60,404 nucleotides of DNA. Source: Bacillus sp. SD075. GTDB taxonomy: Bacteria; Bacillota; Bacilli; Bacillales; DSM-1321. Shown one piece after another: positions 19,575-34,156 of the stretch (its first letter is position 1; each line of letters begins with the position of its first letter). The notes below the pieces were generated by a model. The model was given only the letters and a program-made list of their open reading frames with translations. It made no database searches and was not told the origin of the DNA. The stretch lies in NCBI RefSeq assembly GCF_017355165.1, contig NZ_JADILK010000027.1, forward strand, positions 1-60,404. Reading direction: 5' to 3'. Both the position numbers and the translations under genes were made by a program.

Positions 19575-20075
19575 ATGAACGCTATTATTGAACAAAAGCA
19601 AAAAATCGTTGCTGAGATTACTGGTAAATTAACTGCAAGCCAATCTACAGTAGTTGTTGACTACCGCGGATTGACTGTTGCTGAGTTAACAGAACTTCGT
19701 AAGCAACTTCGTGAAGCTGGCGTTGAGTTTAAAGTTTACAAAAACTCTTTAACTCGTCGTGCTGCTGAAAGTGCTGAACTTAGCACTTTGAACGAATCAT
19801 TAACAGGACCAAACGCAATTGCATTCTCAACTGAAGATGTTATTGCACCAGCAAAAATCCTTAACGATTTTGCGAAAAAACATGAAGCTTTAGAAATCAA
19901 AGCTGGAGTTATCGAAGGAAATGTTGCAACTGCTGAAGAAATTAAAGCTCTTGCAGAACTACCTTCACGCGAAGGCCTACTTTCAATGCTACTCAGCGTG
20001 CTTCAAGCACCTATGCGCGGACTTGCTCTTGCTACAAAAGCTGTTGCAGAGCAAAAAGAAGAACAAGGCGCGTAA
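19575..20075 (+). CDS. rplJ: Ribosomal protein L10
   Basis: Base of the L7/L12 stalk, binding 23S rRNA at its N-terminus and L12 dimers through its C-terminal helix. 166 residues from ATG 19575 after AGGAGGTG; the upstream in-frame extension to 19542 runs through the terminator and is discarded. [21 protein letters not shown] and [12 protein letters not shown] are typical. Likely autoregulates through the leader upstream. Confidence 0.97.
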   Translation: MNAIIEQKQKIVAEITGKLTASQSTVVVDYRGLTVAELTELRKQLREAGVEFKVYKNSLTRRAAESAELSTLNESLTGPNAIAFSTEDVIAPAKILNDFAKKHEALEIKAGVIEGNVATAEEIKALAELPSREGLLSMLLSVLQAPMRGLALATKAVAEQKEEQGA

Positions 20076-20137
20076 GCTAACCGCTTATATAGCCTACTGA
20101 TTCAAAAAAAACCAACCATTTCGAGGAGGAAATAAAA

Positions 20138-20497
20138 ATGACTAAAGATCAAATCATTGAAGCAGTTAAAAATATGACTGTTTTAGAATTAAACGACCTT
20201 GTAAAAGCAATCGAAGAAGAATTTGGCGTAACTGCTGCTGCACCTGTAGCTGTAGCTGCTGCTGGTGGCGCTGCTGCTGAAGAAAAAACTGAGTTTGATG
20301 TAATCCTTACATCTGCTGGAGATCAAAAAATCAAAGTTATCAAAGCTGTACGTGAAGTTACAGGTCTTGGACTTAAAGAAGCGAAAGAACTTGTTGACAA
20401 CACTCCAAAAGCAATCAAAGAAGCTGCTTCTAAAGAAGAAGCTGAAGAAATCAAAGCTAAACTTGAAGAAGTTGGAGCTGGCGTTGAAGTTAAGTAA
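20138..20497 (+). CDS. rplL: Ribosomal protein L7/L12
   Basis: Multi-copy stalk protein that recruits and stimulates translation GTPases. 119 residues: N-terminal dimer domain (1-32), alanine-rich hinge (about 33-52, [15 protein letters not shown]), and a C-terminal domain with [20 protein letters not shown] and [15 protein letters not shown] 20138 follows GAGGAGG. A terminator follows at once. Confidence 0.97.
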   Translation: MTKDQIIEAVKNMTVLELNDLVKAIEEEFGVTAAAPVAVAAAGGAAAEEKTEFDVILTSAGDQKIKVIKAVREVTGLGLKEAKELVDNTPKAIKEAASKEEAEEIKAKLEEVGAGVEVK

Positions 20498-20510
20498 TCT
20501 TGCATAAACA

Positions 20511-20541
20511 AAAAGCTCGCTATCACTGGCGGGCTTTTTTT
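20511..20541 (+). terminator. Intrinsic terminator after rplL
   Basis: AAAGCTCGC (20512-20520) pairs with GCGGGCTTT (20529-20537), one G-U pair, followed by T-rich sequence. It separates the rplJL unit from the rRNA methyltransferase and rpoBC genes. Confidence 0.85.
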
Positions 20542-20685
20542 CTTCATTTTAAAGAAATGACGGAAACTAGCTGTTAATGGTTTGATAACGAGGGTTTCGT
20601 TATTCGAACATTCCGGCGTGCAAGCATCCATTCTTCAATTCTCTTCTCTCATTAAATCTTCAATATTCCTTTCTGATAGGGGGAG

Positions 20686-21297
20686 ATGACTCTGACAGAG
20701 CATTACTACTCACATAAACCGGATGTCGTAAGCAATCCTAAATTTTGGGATTTCACATTAAAGGGACGTACCTTTCGCTTCAAAAGTGATAATGGTGTTT
20801 TTTCGAAGAAGGAAGTTGATTTCGGATCGCGTCTTTTGGTTGAGAGTTTTAACCTTAATGAAGCTGTGGAAGGAGATATTCTCGATGTCGGTTGCGGTTA
20901 TGGACCAATCGGAATATCAATTGCGGCAGCTTATCCCGATAGAACGATAGAAATGATTGATATAAATAGCCGGGCAGTTGAATTGTCAAAAGAGAATGCC
21001 GCTTTCAATGGGATTGCAAATGTGAAGATTTACGAAAGTGATCGTTTTGACAAAGTTGGCTCCAATCAATTCGCGGCGATTCTTACGAACCCTCCCATTC
21101 GCGCAGGTAAAAGTGTAGTCCACGAAATTTTAGAAGAAAGCTATCGCAGTTTGGTAGCTGGTGGAGAATTATGGGTTGTCATTCAAAAAAAACAAGGGGC
21201 TCCATCCGCCATGGATAAAATGGAGCAATTATTTGGAAATGTTGAAGTGCCCGTTAAGAAAAAAGGTTACTATATACTATTAGCCAAAAAGGTTTGA
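20686..21297 (+). CDS. Class I SAM-dependent rRNA methyltransferase (RsmC/YbxB-like)
   Basis: 203 residues. SAM-binding motif I is LDVGCGYGPIG (about 66-76), motif II MIDINSRA, and the catalytic motif LTNPPIRAGK is the NPPY-type of N-methyltransferases acting on rRNA. Homologues are annotated as 16S rRNA m2G methyltransferases; the exact target here is inferred. ATG 20686 touches the ribosome site GGGGGAG; a CTG at 20692 is better spaced and matches the start of B. subtilis YbxB. It lies between rplL and rpoB as in B. subtilis. Confidence 0.88.
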   Translation: MTLTEHYYSHKPDVVSNPKFWDFTLKGRTFRFKSDNGVFSKKEVDFGSRLLVESFNLNEAVEGDILDVGCGYGPIGISIAAAYPDRTIEMIDINSRAVELSKENAAFNGIANVKIYESDRFDKVGSNQFAAILTNPPIRAGKSVVHEILEESYRSLVAGGELWVVIQKKQGAPSAMDKMEQLFGNVEVPVKKKGYYILLAKKV

Positions 21298-21322
21298 CTC
21301 TAAATTTTCGCTATGTTAGTAT
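21294..21322 (+). promoter_or_regulatory. Probable SigA promoter of rpoB-rpoC
   Basis: TTGACT (21294-21299), 17 bases, TAGTAT (21317-21322) with an extended -10 TGT in front. The -35 overlaps the stop codon of the methyltransferase gene. It gives an approximately 205-base leader. Confidence 0.6.
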
Positions 21323-21366
21323 TATAAAATGCATATATATAATTCCGTAACTATGCAATTTTTATA

Positions 21367-21465
21367 CCATTGGTGTATAACCAATGGATAATATGGGAAA
21401 AATATATAAATAATAGTTCGTTTTATGAGAAATAGTGGTTTTTAAAATAAAAACCATTTTCTTTT
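21367..21465 (+). other. Structured rpoB leader with two hairpins
   Basis: Hairpin 1: CCATTGGT (21367-21374) with ACCAATGG (21380-21387). Hairpin 2: TGGTTTTT (21436-21443) with AAAAACCA (21449-21456), followed by TTTTCTTTTT, which has the form of an intrinsic terminator. This suggests attenuation of rpoBC, but no regulator can be named. Confidence 0.55.
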
Positions 21466-21535
21466 TGTCTATGGAAATGATTCCTTTTCCGAGGCAAATG
21501 GATCCTTATAACGCTTGATTTAAGGGGTGAATCAG

Positions 21536-24500
21536 TTGACAGGTCAACTTGTTCAGTATGGACGACACCGCCAACGTAGAAGTTATGCAAGAATCAGTGA
21601 GGTTTTGGATCTTCCGAATCTGATTGAAATTCAAACAGCTTCTTATCAATGGTTTCTAGATGTAGGTTTAAAGGAAATGTTCCAGGATATTTCTCCTATT
21701 GAGGATTTTACAGGTAATTTATCGTTAGAATTCATCGATTACAGCTTAGCTGAACCGAAGTATTCTGTGGAAGAAACAAAAGAACGCGATGTTACGTATT
21801 CTGCACCACTTCGTGTGAAAGTGCGCCTTGTTAACAAAGAAACAGGGGAAGTGAAAGACCAGGATGTATTTATGGGTGACTTCCCGCTGATGACTGAAAC
21901 AGGTACATTTGTCATCAATGGTGCTGAACGGGTAATTGTATCCCAATTAGTGCGCTCACCGAGTGTTTACTACAACGGGAAAATGGATAAAAACGGTAAG
22001 CTTGGATTCTCTGCGACCGTTATTCCTAACCGTGGCGCATGGCTCGAATATGAAACAGACGCCAAGGATGTTGTGTATGTTCGAATCGACCGCACCAGGA
22101 AATTACCGATCACGGTATTGATGCGTGCCCTTGGATTCGGAACAGATCAAGAAATCATCGATTTGATCGGAGACAACGAATATCTTCGCAACACTCTTGA
22201 AAAGGATAACACCGAGAGTGTAGAAAAAGCATTACTGGAAATCTATGAGCGTCTACGCCCAGGTGAACCGCCTACTGTCGAAAACGCGAAAAGTCTTTTA
22301 GTATCACGCTTTTTTGATCCGAAACGTTATGATTTAGCTAATGTAGGCCGTTATAAAATAAACAAAAAACTGCATATTAAGAACCGTTTATTCGGACAAC
22401 GTATTGCAGAGACTTTGATTGACCCTGAAACAGGTGAAATCATCGTTGAAAAAGGTACAATGCTTGATCGTCGGACCCTTGATAGGATTCTGCCTCATAT
22501 TGAAGGTGGAATCGGATTCAAAACATTCCATCCATCAGGTGGCGTAGTAGAAGAAGAAACTCTTCTTCAACCTATTAAAGTGTTTGCACCAAACGATGCT
22601 GAAGGCGAAAAAGTGATCAATATCATCGGTAATGCCTATGTGACCGACCAGGTCAAAAACATTACACCGGCTGATATTATTTCTTCCATCAGTTATTTCT
22701 TTAACTTATTGCATGGTGTGGGAATCACGGATGACATTGACCATTTAGGTAACCGTCGTCTGCGTTCCGTTGGTGAATTGCTGCAGAACCAATTTAGAAT
22801 TGGTTTATCCCGTATGGAGCGTGTTGTCCGTGAAAGAATGTCCATTCAGGATACGAATACAATCACTCCACAGCAACTAATCAACATTCGTCCGGTCATT
22901 GCATCCATTAAAGAGTTCTTTGGAAGCTCACAGCTTTCCCAGTTCATGGATCAAACGAACCCGTTGGCTGAATTGACGCATAAGCGTCGTCTATCTGCAT
23001 TAGGACCTGGTGGTCTGACACGTGAGCGTGCTGGCTTTGAAGTACGTGACGTTCATTATTCCCACTATGGCCGCATGTGTCCGATCGAAACGCCTGAGGG
23101 ACCGAATATTGGCTTGATTAACTCGTTATCCAGTTTTGCAAAGGTTAACCCATATGGCTTCATTGAAACACCATACCGCCGCGTGGACCCTGAAACAGGT
23201 AAAATTACAAGCCAAATCGACTACTTAACAGCTGATGAGGAAGATAATTATGTAGTTGCCCAAGCGAATGTCCGATTGTCAGATGACGGATCATTCCTTG
23301 ATAATGATGTTGTTGCACGTTTCCGCGGTGAAAATACCGTTGTTCCGCGTGACCGCGTAGATTACATGGATGTTTCGCCTAAACAGGTCGTATCTGCTGC
23401 GACAGCATGTATTCCTTTCTTGGAAAATGATGACTCCAACCGTGCCCTTATGGGAGCGAACATGCAACGTCAAGCAGTTCCTTTGCTGCAACCGGAAGCT
23501 CCTCGAGTCGGAACGGGTATGGAGTATGTTTCAGCGAAAGACTCCGGTGCTGCTGTAATCTGTAAGCATCCTGGTATCGTAGAGCACGTTGAATCACGTG
23601 AAGTATGGGTACGCAGGGTAAGTGAGGTTGACGGACAGCAAGTAAAAGGAAACCTTGATAAATACCGACTATTAAAATTCATCCGTTCTAACCAAGGAAC
23701 GTGCTATAATCAACGCCCTATCGTAAGTGTTGGCGACAACGTTGTAAAAGGTGAAATTCTTGCTGATGGTCCTTCAATGGAAAAAGGTGAGTTGGCACTT
23801 GGACGTAACGTATTGGTTGCTTTCATGACATGGGATGGATATAACTATGAGGATGCCATCATCATGAGTGAACGATTGGTTAAAGATGATGTGTACACTT
23901 CTATTCATATTGAAGAATATGAATCTGAATCACGCGATACAAAATTAGGACCTGAAGAAATCACGCGTGATATCCCTAATGTAGGGGAAGATGCGCTTCG
24001 TAATCTTGATGAGCGCGGAATAATCCGTGTGGGTGCTGAAGTGAAAGACGGAGACCTTCTCGTAGGTAAAGTCACGCCTAAAGGTGTTACGGAACTGACT
24101 GCTGAGGAACGTCTATTACATGCAATCTTCGGTGAAAAAGCACGTGAAGTAAGGGATACATCACTTCGTGTACCTCACGGCGGCGGAGGAATCGTTCTTG
24201 ATGTTAAAGTATTCAACAGAGAAGACGGCGATGAACTGCCTCCTGGTGTAAACCAGCTCGCACGTGTATATATCGTTCAAAAACGTAAAATCCATGAAGG
24301 CGATAAAATGGCTGGACGACATGGTAACAAAGGGGTAATCTCCAGGATTCTTCCTGAAGAAGATATGCCTTATTTACCAGATGGCACTCCGGTCGACATC
24401 ATGTTAAACCCATTGGGTGTACCTTCGCGTATGAACATCGGTCAGGTGTTGGAGCTTCACTTAGGTATGGCTGCACGCGCACTTGGCATTCATGTAGCAT

Positions 24501-25105
24501 CTCCTGTATTTGATGGTGCCACTGAGGAAGATGTTTGGGGTACGATTGAAGAAGCCGGGATGTCCCGTGATGCAAAAACTGTCCTTTATGATGGCCGTTC
24601 AGGTGAAGCGTTCGATAACCGTGTATCAGTTGGTGTCATGTATATGATCAAACTGGCACATATGGTCGATGATAAACTTCATGCACGTTCAACTGGACCT
24701 TACTCCCTTGTTACGCAGCAACCACTTGGTGGTAAAGCGCAATTTGGTGGACAGCGTTTCGGTGAGATGGAAGTATGGGCACTTGAAGCTTATGGTGCTG
24801 CCTATACATTACAAGAAATCCTAACCGTTAAATCCGATGATGTCGTAGGTCGTGTTAAAACGTACGAAGCGATTGTCAAAGGTGAAAATGTCCCTGAACC
24901 AGGCGTTCCTGAGTCCTTCAAAGTATTGATTAAGGAGCTTCAAAGTTTAGGATTGGATGTTAAAATTCTCAATGCCGAAGATCGTGAAATCGAAATGCGT
25001 GATTTGGAAGATGAAGACGAAGCCAACCAAGCGGACAAATTAAGCCTTGATTCAGAAACTAAAGATATGGTCGCTTCCGAAGTAGGGGCACCTGTCAAAG
25101 AATAA
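21536..25105 (+). CDS. rpoB: RNA polymerase subunit beta
   Basis: Catalytic beta subunit. 1189 residues from TTG 21536, five bases after AAGGGGTGA; the family starts [19 protein letters not shown]. The in-frame GTG 21527 lies inside the ribosome site. The rifampicin-binding cluster ([18 protein letters not shown], about residue 465 on) has the susceptible-type residues. [10 protein letters not shown] and the C-terminal [19 protein letters not shown] are present. The acidic C-terminal tail is typical of Firmicutes. rpoC follows after 183 structured bases. Confidence 0.98.
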   Translation: MTGQLVQYGRHRQRRSYARISEVLDLPNLIEIQTASYQWFLDVGLKEMFQDISPIEDFTGNLSLEFIDYSLAEPKYSVEETKERDVTYSAPLRVKVRLVNKETGEVKDQDVFMGDFPLMTETGTFVINGAERVIVSQLVRSPSVYYNGKMDKNGKLGFSATVIPNRGAWLEYETDAKDVVYVRIDRTRKLPITVLMRALGFGTDQEIIDLIGDNEYLRNTLEKDNTESVEKALLEIYERLRPGEPPTVENAKSLLVSRFFDPKRYDLANVGRYKINKKLHIKNRLFGQRIAETLIDPETGEIIVEKGTMLDRRTLDRILPHIEGGIGFKTFHPSGGVVEEETLLQPIKVFAPNDAEGEKVINIIGNAYVTDQVKNITPADIISSISYFFNLLHGVGITDDIDHLGNRRLRSVGELLQNQFRIGLSRMERVVRERMSIQDTNTITPQQLINIRPVIASIKEFFGSSQLSQFMDQTNPLAELTHKRRLSALGPGGLTRERAGFEVRDVHYSHYGRMCPIETPEGPNIGLINSLSSFAKVNPYGFIETPYRRVDPETGKITSQIDYLTADEEDNYVVAQANVRLSDDGSFLDNDVVARFRGENTVVPRDRVDYMDVSPKQVVSAATACIPFLENDDSNRALMGANMQRQAVPLLQPEAPRVGTGMEYVSAKDSGAAVICKHPGIVEHVESREVWVRRVSEVDGQQVKGNLDKYRLLKFIRSNQGTCYNQRPIVSVGDNVVKGEILADGPSMEKGELALGRNVLVAFMTWDGYNYEDAIIMSERLVKDDVYTSIHIEEYESESRDTKLGPEEITRDIPNVGEDALRNLDERGIIRVGAEVKDGDLLVGKVTPKGVTELTAEERLLHAIFGEKAREVRDTSLRVPHGGGGIVLDVKVFNREDGDELPPGVNQLARVYIVQKRKIHEGDKMAGRHGNKGVISRILPEEDMPYLPDGTPVDIMLNPLGVPSRMNIGQVLELHLGMAARALGIHVASPVFDGATEEDVWGTIEEAGMSRDAKTVLYDGRSGEAFDNRVSVGVMYMIKLAHMVDDKLHARSTGPYSLVTQQPLGGKAQFGGQRFGEMEVWALEAYGAAYTLQEILTVKSDDVVGRVKTYEAIVKGENVPEPGVPESFKVLIKELQSLGLDVKILNAEDREIEMRDLEDEDEANQADKLSLDSETKDMVASEVGAPVKE

Positions 25106-25140
25106 AATTAAATATAAACATATCTAGTTATATATTACCC

Positions 25141-25250
25141 GCTCTGACTGGCAGTACGATGTTCATTTGAAGATCATGCTGCCTCGTTAGAGCCTTATTG
25201 ATTCGATCAACCATCATCCGGTGTAGATTGCCTGATATTTGACGGCAATC
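25141..25250 (+). other. Two hairpins in the rpoB-rpoC gap
   Basis: First structure 25141-25193: outer arms GCTCTGAC and GTTAGAGC, inner arms GGCAG and CTGCC with ATG/CAT, an interrupted long stem. Second structure: GATTGCC (25226-25232) with GGCAATC (25244-25250) across 11 bases. Neither has a T-run, so RNA processing or stabilisation is more likely than termination. Inference only. Confidence 0.5.
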
Positions 25251-25288
25251 AAGGGTTAAACCTGGAGATTAAAAGGGAGGTAGGCCCC

Positions 25289-28888
<3,600 letters not shown>

Positions 28889-28897
28889 AGGAAAAAG

Positions 28898-28975
28898 GAC
28901 CAGCTCAATAATTCAAACTGAAAACCGCACTCCTGTATGTTGGGAACTGAAGGATCAGGATTTATTGAGCTGGTC
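28898..28975 (+). terminator. Long inverted repeat after rpoC
   Basis: GACCAGCTCAATAA (28898-28911) and TTATTGAGCTGGTC (28962-28975) are perfect 14-base arms enclosing 50 bases, which contain a further small stem TCCTG/CAGGA. The tail is only TCTCTTATT. It probably ends or processes rpoBC mRNA; the long internal loop is unusual for a plain terminator. Confidence 0.6.
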
Positions 28976-29101
28976 TCTCTTATTACTCATGGTTGAATAA
29001 AAAGCCGTATGAGGATTTGATATATTCCCTTTAGGCAAATTGATTATCTTAATAGAATTATGTAAGGAAAACCTTTTGCTGAAATTATTTTTTGAAAGAA
29101 G

Positions 29102-29131
29102 TTGACAGTATCCGACTAATAATGATACTAT
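29102..29131 (+). promoter_or_regulatory. SigA promoter upstream of the L7Ae-family gene
   Basis: TTGACA (29102-29107), 18 bases, TACTAT (29126-29131) with an extended TGA in front. It probably drives the L7Ae-like gene and perhaps the str operon. Confidence 0.65.
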
Positions 29132-29178
29132 AGCAAAGGTGCTCCTATGTTACCCTGTAACTTTGGAGGATATGGACC

Positions 29179-29427
29179 ATGTCTTATGAAAAAGTAATAC
29201 AGGCAAAGTCAGTGATTATAGGGACGAAACAAGCAGTTAGAGCTCTTAAAAACAATTTAATTCAAGAAGTTATCATCGCTGATGATGCAGATATATACTT
29301 GACTGGGCGTGTCATTGAGACCGCTAAAGAATTGGATGTTCCTATCACATATGTTGATTCGATGAGAATGCTTGGCAAAGCATGTGGTATTGATGTCGGA
29401 GCAGCAACTGTTGCCATCAAAAAGTAA
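29179..29427 (+). CDS. rplGB: L7Ae-family kink-turn RNA-binding protein (YbxF/RplGB)
   Basis: 82 residues of the L7Ae/L30e/S12e fold. VIIGTKQAVRALKNNLIQEVIIADDAD and the RNA-contacting segment near GKACGIDVGAATVAIK are typical. In B. subtilis YbxF binds kink-turns and associates with ribosomes in exponential phase. ATG 29179 follows TTTGGAGGAT. It lies between rpoC and rpsL as in B. subtilis, with its own promoter and a terminator-like hairpin after it. Confidence 0.9.
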   Translation: MSYEKVIQAKSVIIGTKQAVRALKNNLIQEVIIADDADIYLTGRVIETAKELDVPITYVDSMRMLGKACGIDVGAATVAIKK

Positions 29428-29431
29428 AAAT

Positions 29432-29467
29432 GTTTTTGCAATTATATTTGCAAAAACTTTGTTTTTA
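29432..29467 (+). terminator. Terminator-like hairpin after rplGB
   Basis: GTTTTTGCAA (29432-29441) and TTGCAAAAAC (29448-29457) form a perfect 10-bp stem with a 6-base loop, then TTTGTTTTT. AT-rich arms make it moderate; some read-through into rpsL is likely. Confidence 0.65.
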
Positions 29468-29507
29468 CCCATTTATGAACCACCTGGATGTGTGGTACTA
29501 GAAATGA

Positions 29508-29954
<447 letters not shown>

Positions 29955-29995
29955 TCTCAAACAAAAATTGAACTTTCTTGAAAGGAGGAAATATA

Positions 29996-30466
29996 ATGCC
30001 TCGTAAAGGACCTGTAACGAAAAGAGACGTATTACCAGATCCAATTTATAATTCAAAACTTGTGACTCGCTTAATCAACAAATTAATGGTTGATGGACAA
30101 AGAGGTAAATCACAAAAAATTCTTTACTCTGCATTTGATTTAATCAAAGAACGTACTGGCAATGAGCCAATCGAAGTATTCGATCAAGCACTTAAAAACA
30201 TCATGCCTGTATTAGAAGTAAAAGCACGCCGTGTGGGTGGAGCTAACTACCAAGTACCAGTTGAGGTGCGTCCAGACCGTAAATCGACACTAGGACTTCG
30301 TTGGTTAGTAAACTACTCTCGCCTTCGTGGAGAAAAAACGATGGAAGAGCGTTTAGCTTATGAAATCATGGATGCTGCTAACAATACTGGAGCAGCCGTT
30401 AAGAAACGTGAAGATACACACAAAATGGCTGAAGCCAACAAAGCTTTCGCTCATTATCGCTGGTAA
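29996..30466 (+). CDS. rpsG: Ribosomal protein S7
   Basis: Head protein of the small subunit, nucleates 16S rRNA 3' domain assembly. 156 residues from ATG 29996 after [25 protein letters not shown] is the family start, so the in-frame extension to 29978 is rejected. Ends with the conserved [15 protein letters not shown]. Between rpsL and fusA. Confidence 0.97.
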   Translation: MPRKGPVTKRDVLPDPIYNSKLVTRLINKLMVDGQRGKSQKILYSAFDLIKERTGNEPIEVFDQALKNIMPVLEVKARRVGGANYQVPVEVRPDRKSTLGLRWLVNYSRLRGEKTMEERLAYEIMDAANNTGAAVKKREDTHKMAEANKAFAHYRW

Positions 30467-30510
30467 GATTAATCACTATAAAATCCTTATAGAAGGAAGG
30501 AGAAAGACAA

Positions 30511-32589
30511 ATGGCAAGAGAGTTCTCCTTAGCAAACACTCGTAATATCGGTATCATGGCTCACATCGATGCTGGTAAAACGACAACAACAGAACGTGTT
30601 CTATATTACACTGGTAAAATCCACAAAATTGGTGAAACGCACGAAGGTGCTTCACAAATGGACTGGATGGAACAGGAACAAGAACGCGGAATCACGATCA
30701 CTTCCGCTGCAACGACTGCACAGTGGAAAGGTCACCGAGTAAACATCATCGATACACCTGGACACGTAGACTTCACAGTTGAAGTTGAACGTTCTTTGCG
30801 TGTACTTGATGGAGCTGTAGCAGTACTTGATGCCCAATCAGGTGTTGAGCCTCAAACAGAAACAGTTTGGCGCCAAGCTACAACTTATGGTGTACCACGT
30901 GTCGTATTCGTAAATAAAATGGACAAAATCGGTGCAGATTTCTTGTATTCAGTTGGAACAATTCACGATCGTTTACAAGCTAACGCTCACCCAGTTCAGT
31001 TACCAATCGGAGCAGAAGATCAATTCTCTGCAATCATCGACCTTATTGAAATGAAAGCTCATTTCTACGGTAATGACCTAGGAACTGATATCTCTGTTGG
31101 TGAAATTCCTGAAGAACATCGCGAATTAGCTGAAGAGTACCGTGAAAAGTTAATTGAAGCAGTAGCAGAAGTTAATGAAGACTTAATGGAAAAATACCTT
31201 GGTGGCGAAGAAATCAGCATTGCTGAATTAAAAGCTGCTATCCGTACAGCAACCGTTAATGTTGAATTCTTCCCTGTTATTTGCGGATCAGCTTTCAAAA
31301 ACAAAGGTGTTCAATTAATGCTTGATAACGTTATCGACTTCCTTCCATCTCCATTGGATGTGCCAGCTATCAAAGGTACATTACCGGATTCAGAAGACGA
31401 AGTAGAACGTCATTCGGACGACTCTGAACCGTTCTCGGCTTTAGCGTTTAAAGTTATGACTGACCCTTACGTTGGTAAACTTACATTCTTCCGAGTGTAC
31501 TCAGGTACATTAGAATCAGGATCTTATGTAATCAACTCAACTAAAGGAAAACGTGAACGTATTGGACGTATCCTTCAAATGCACGCAAACAGCCGTGAAG
31601 AAATATCTACTGTATATGCAGGGGATATCGCAGCTGCAGTTGGATTGAAAGATACTACGACAGGAGATACTCTATGTGATGACAAGAACCAAGTAATTCT
31701 TGAATCCATGGTATTCCCAGAGCCTGTTATTTCACTTTCAGTTGAACCGAAATCAAAAGCAGACCAAGACAAAATGTCTCAAGCTTTACAAAAGCTTCAA
31801 GATGAAGATCCAACATTCCGTGCGCATACTGACCAAGAAACTGGTCAAACAATTATCGCTGGTATGGGTGAACTTCACTTGGACATCCTTGTTGACCGTA
31901 TGCGTCGCGAATTCAAAGTAGAAGCTAACGTTGGTGCTCCTCAAGTAGCATACCGTGAAACTTTCCGTGGTTCAGCTAAAGTTGAAGGTAAATTCGTTCG
32001 CCAATCTGGTGGTCGTGGACAATTCGGACACGTATGGATCGAATTTGGTCCAAACGAAGAAGGTAAAGGATTCGAATTTGAAAATGCTATCGTCGGTGGT
32101 GTAGTACCACGTGAATATATCCCTGCTGTACAAGCTGGATTAGTTGATTCACTTGACCGTGGTGTACTTGCTGGTTACCCGCTAGTCGACATCAAAGCAA
32201 AATTATTTGACGGATCTTACCATGACGTTGACTCCAACGAAATGGCATTTAAAATCGCTGCATCAATGGCGCTTAAAAATGCAGCATCTAAATGTAAGCC
32301 TGTCATCCTTGAACCAATCATGAAGGTGGAAGTAGTTATTCCAGAAGATTACCTAGGCGACATCATGGGGGATATCACATCTCGTCGTGGACGCGTAGAA
32401 GGTATGGAAGCCCGCGGTAACACGCAAATGGTTAAAGCGATGGTTCCACTATCTGAAATGTTCGGATATGCTACATCTTTACGTTCTAACACTCAAGGAC
32501 GCGGAACATTCTCTATGCACTTCGATCATTATGAAGAAGTACCTAAGAGCATTTCTGAAGAAATCATCAAAAAAAATAAAGGTGAATAA
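30511..32589 (+). CDS. fusA: Elongation factor G
   Basis: Translocation GTPase, also used in ribosome recycling. 692 residues. G1 [12 protein letters not shown] (about 17-28), switch [11 protein letters not shown]3 DTPGHVDF, G4 NKMDKIGAD, then domains II-V. ATG 30511 after AAGGAGA. Target of fusidic acid. The gap to tuf contains a separate promoter and a hairpin. Confidence 0.98.
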   Translation: MAREFSLANTRNIGIMAHIDAGKTTTTERVLYYTGKIHKIGETHEGASQMDWMEQEQERGITITSAATTAQWKGHRVNIIDTPGHVDFTVEVERSLRVLDGAVAVLDAQSGVEPQTETVWRQATTYGVPRVVFVNKMDKIGADFLYSVGTIHDRLQANAHPVQLPIGAEDQFSAIIDLIEMKAHFYGNDLGTDISVGEIPEEHRELAEEYREKLIEAVAEVNEDLMEKYLGGEEISIAELKAAIRTATVNVEFFPVICGSAFKNKGVQLMLDNVIDFLPSPLDVPAIKGTLPDSEDEVERHSDDSEPFSALAFKVMTDPYVGKLTFFRVYSGTLESGSYVINSTKGKRERIGRILQMHANSREEISTVYAGDIAAAVGLKDTTTGDTLCDDKNQVILESMVFPEPVISLSVEPKSKADQDKMSQALQKLQDEDPTFRAHTDQETGQTIIAGMGELHLDILVDRMRREFKVEANVGAPQVAYRETFRGSAKVEGKFVRQSGGRGQFGHVWIEFGPNEEGKGFEFENAIVGGVVPREYIPAVQAGLVDSLDRGVLAGYPLVDIKAKLFDGSYHDVDSNEMAFKIAASMALKNAASKCKPVILEPIMKVEVVIPEDYLGDIMGDITSRRGRVEGMEARGNTQMVKAMVPLSEMFGYATSLRSNTQGRGTFSMHFDHYEEVPKSISEEIIKKNKGE

Positions 32590-32618
32590 TTGATTTTCAT
32601 CTCTTATTAAAGTATAAC
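32590..32618 (+). promoter_or_regulatory. Probable promoter of tuf
   Basis: TTGATT (32590-32595), 17 bases, TATAAC (32613-32618), starting at the base after the fusA stop. It would let tuf be made in excess of fusA. Confidence 0.55.
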
Positions 32619-32630
32619 TATCTTATGTAA

Positions 32631-32663
32631 GCTGTGATGGAAGAATTAGTCTTCTTTCACAGC
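32631..32663 (+). other. Hairpin in the tuf leader
   Basis: GCTGTGA (32631-32637) with TCACAGC (32657-32663) and inner GAAGA with TCTTC around loop ATTAG, one internal mismatch. No T-run follows, so it is probably an mRNA-stabilising or processing element. Confidence 0.5.
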
Positions 32664-32710
32664 CCTTATATACTTAATCTTTTATTTATAATTTTAAGGA
32701 GGAATTCCTA

Positions 32711-33898
32711 ATGGGAAAAGCTAAATTTGATCGTTCAAAACCGCACGTTAACGTTGGAACAATTGGTCACGTTGACCATGGTAAAACAACTCTAACTGCT
32801 GCAATCACAACTGTACTTGCTAAATCTGGTGGCGCAGAAGCTCGCGCTTATGACCAAATCGATGGTGCTCCAGAAGAAAGAGAACGTGGTATCACAATCT
32901 CTACTGCACACGTTGAGTATGAAACAGCTAACCGTCACTATGCACACGTTGACTGCCCAGGACATGCTGACTATGTTAAAAACATGATCACTGGTGCTGC
33001 ACAAATGGACGGCGGTATCCTAGTAGTTTCTGCTGCTGATGGCCCAATGCCACAAACTCGTGAGCACATCCTTCTTTCTCGTCAAGTAGGTGTACCATTC
33101 CTAGTAGTATTCATGAACAAATGCGACATGGTTGATGACGAAGAACTTCTTGAATTAGTAGAAATGGAAATTCGTGATCTATTATCTGAATACGATTTCC
33201 CTGGCGATGACATTCCGGTTATCAAAGGTTCTGCATTAAAAGCTCTTGAAGGTGACGCTGCTTGGGAAGAAAAAATCCATGAATTAATGGCTGCTGTTGA
33301 CGAGTACATCCCAGAACCAACTCGTGACACTGAAAAACCATTCATGATGCCAGTTGAGGATGTATTCTCAATCACTGGTCGTGGAACAGTTGCAACTGGC
33401 CGTGTTGAGCGTGGACAAGTTAAAGTCGGTGACGTTGTTGACATCATCGGTTTCAACGAAGAGTCTAAACCAACAACAGTAACTGGTGTTGAAATGTTCC
33501 GTAAACTTCTTGACTACGCTGAAGCTGGTGACAACATCGGTGCACTACTTCGTGGTGTATCCCGTGAAGATATCCAACGTGGACAAGTACTTGCTAAACC
33601 AGGTACAATCACTCCACACACAAAGTTCAAAGCTGAAGTTTACGTTCTTTCTAAAGAAGAAGGTGGACGTCACACTCCATTCTTTACAAACTACCGTCCT
33701 CAGTTCTACTTCCGTACAACTGACGTAACTGGCATTTGTAACCTACCTGAAGGCGTAGAAATGGTTATGCCTGGAGACAACATTGAAATGACTGTAGAAC
33801 TTATCGCTCCAATCGCTATCGAAGAAGGTACTAAATTCTCTATCCGTGAGGGTGGACGTACTGTAGGCGCTGGTGTAGTTGCTACAATCCAAGAATAA
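32711..33898 (+). CDS. tuf: Elongation factor Tu
   Basis: Delivers aminoacyl-tRNA to the ribosomal A site as a GTP complex. 395 residues. GHVDHGKTT (19-27), [34 protein letters not shown], then barrel domains II and III. ATG 32711 after AAGGAGG. A double-hairpin terminator follows. Codon use is strongly biased to one or two codons per residue, as expected for the most abundant protein. Confidence 0.98.
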   Translation: MGKAKFDRSKPHVNVGTIGHVDHGKTTLTAAITTVLAKSGGAEARAYDQIDGAPEERERGITISTAHVEYETANRHYAHVDCPGHADYVKNMITGAAQMDGGILVVSAADGPMPQTREHILLSRQVGVPFLVVFMNKCDMVDDEELLELVEMEIRDLLSEYDFPGDDIPVIKGSALKALEGDAAWEEKIHELMAAVDEYIPEPTRDTEKPFMMPVEDVFSITGRGTVATGRVERGQVKVGDVVDIIGFNEESKPTTVTGVEMFRKLLDYAEAGDNIGALLRGVSREDIQRGQVLAKPGTITPHTKFKAEVYVLSKEEGGRHTPFFTNYRPQFYFRTTDVTGICNLPEGVEMVMPGDNIEMTVELIAPIAIEEGTKFSIREGGRTVGAGVVATIQE

Positions 33899-33917
33899 TT
33901 GATTCATAAAACAATAT

Positions 33918-33969
33918 CGGAAGGGACGCCTTCCGGGAGAAGCAGATGGGACGCCATCTGCTTTTTTTA
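33918..33969 (+). terminator. Tandem-hairpin terminator after tuf
   Basis: Hairpin A: CGGAAGG-GACG-CCTTCCG (33918-33935). Hairpin B: AGCAGATGG-GACG-CCATCTGCT (33941-33962), followed by a T-run. Both share the loop GACG. Only B has a T-tract and is the terminator proper; A may protect or pause. Confidence 0.88.
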
Positions 33970-34089
33970 TTTTTAAAAAATGTACATGCTTCCTTCTATA
34001 AAGACCTGTAAAAAATGAAGTGGATTTAATGGTTTCAAGTGGGTTATTGAAATGAAGAAAATGGATATGAAAGACCGTGTAGAATGTAC

Positions 34090-34118
34090 TTGTAAATCCT
34101 TGTGATAGTATGTATAAT
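34090..34118 (+). promoter_or_regulatory. S10 operon promoter P1
   Basis: TTGTAA (34090-34095), 17 bases, TATAAT (34113-34118). It lies in the 418-base gap between tuf and rpsJ, which holds no gene (B. subtilis has ybaC nearby, absent here). Confidence 0.65.
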
Positions 34119-34156
34119 AATAAAAGTGTGTTGCACAAGAAAAATATAAGTTTAAC

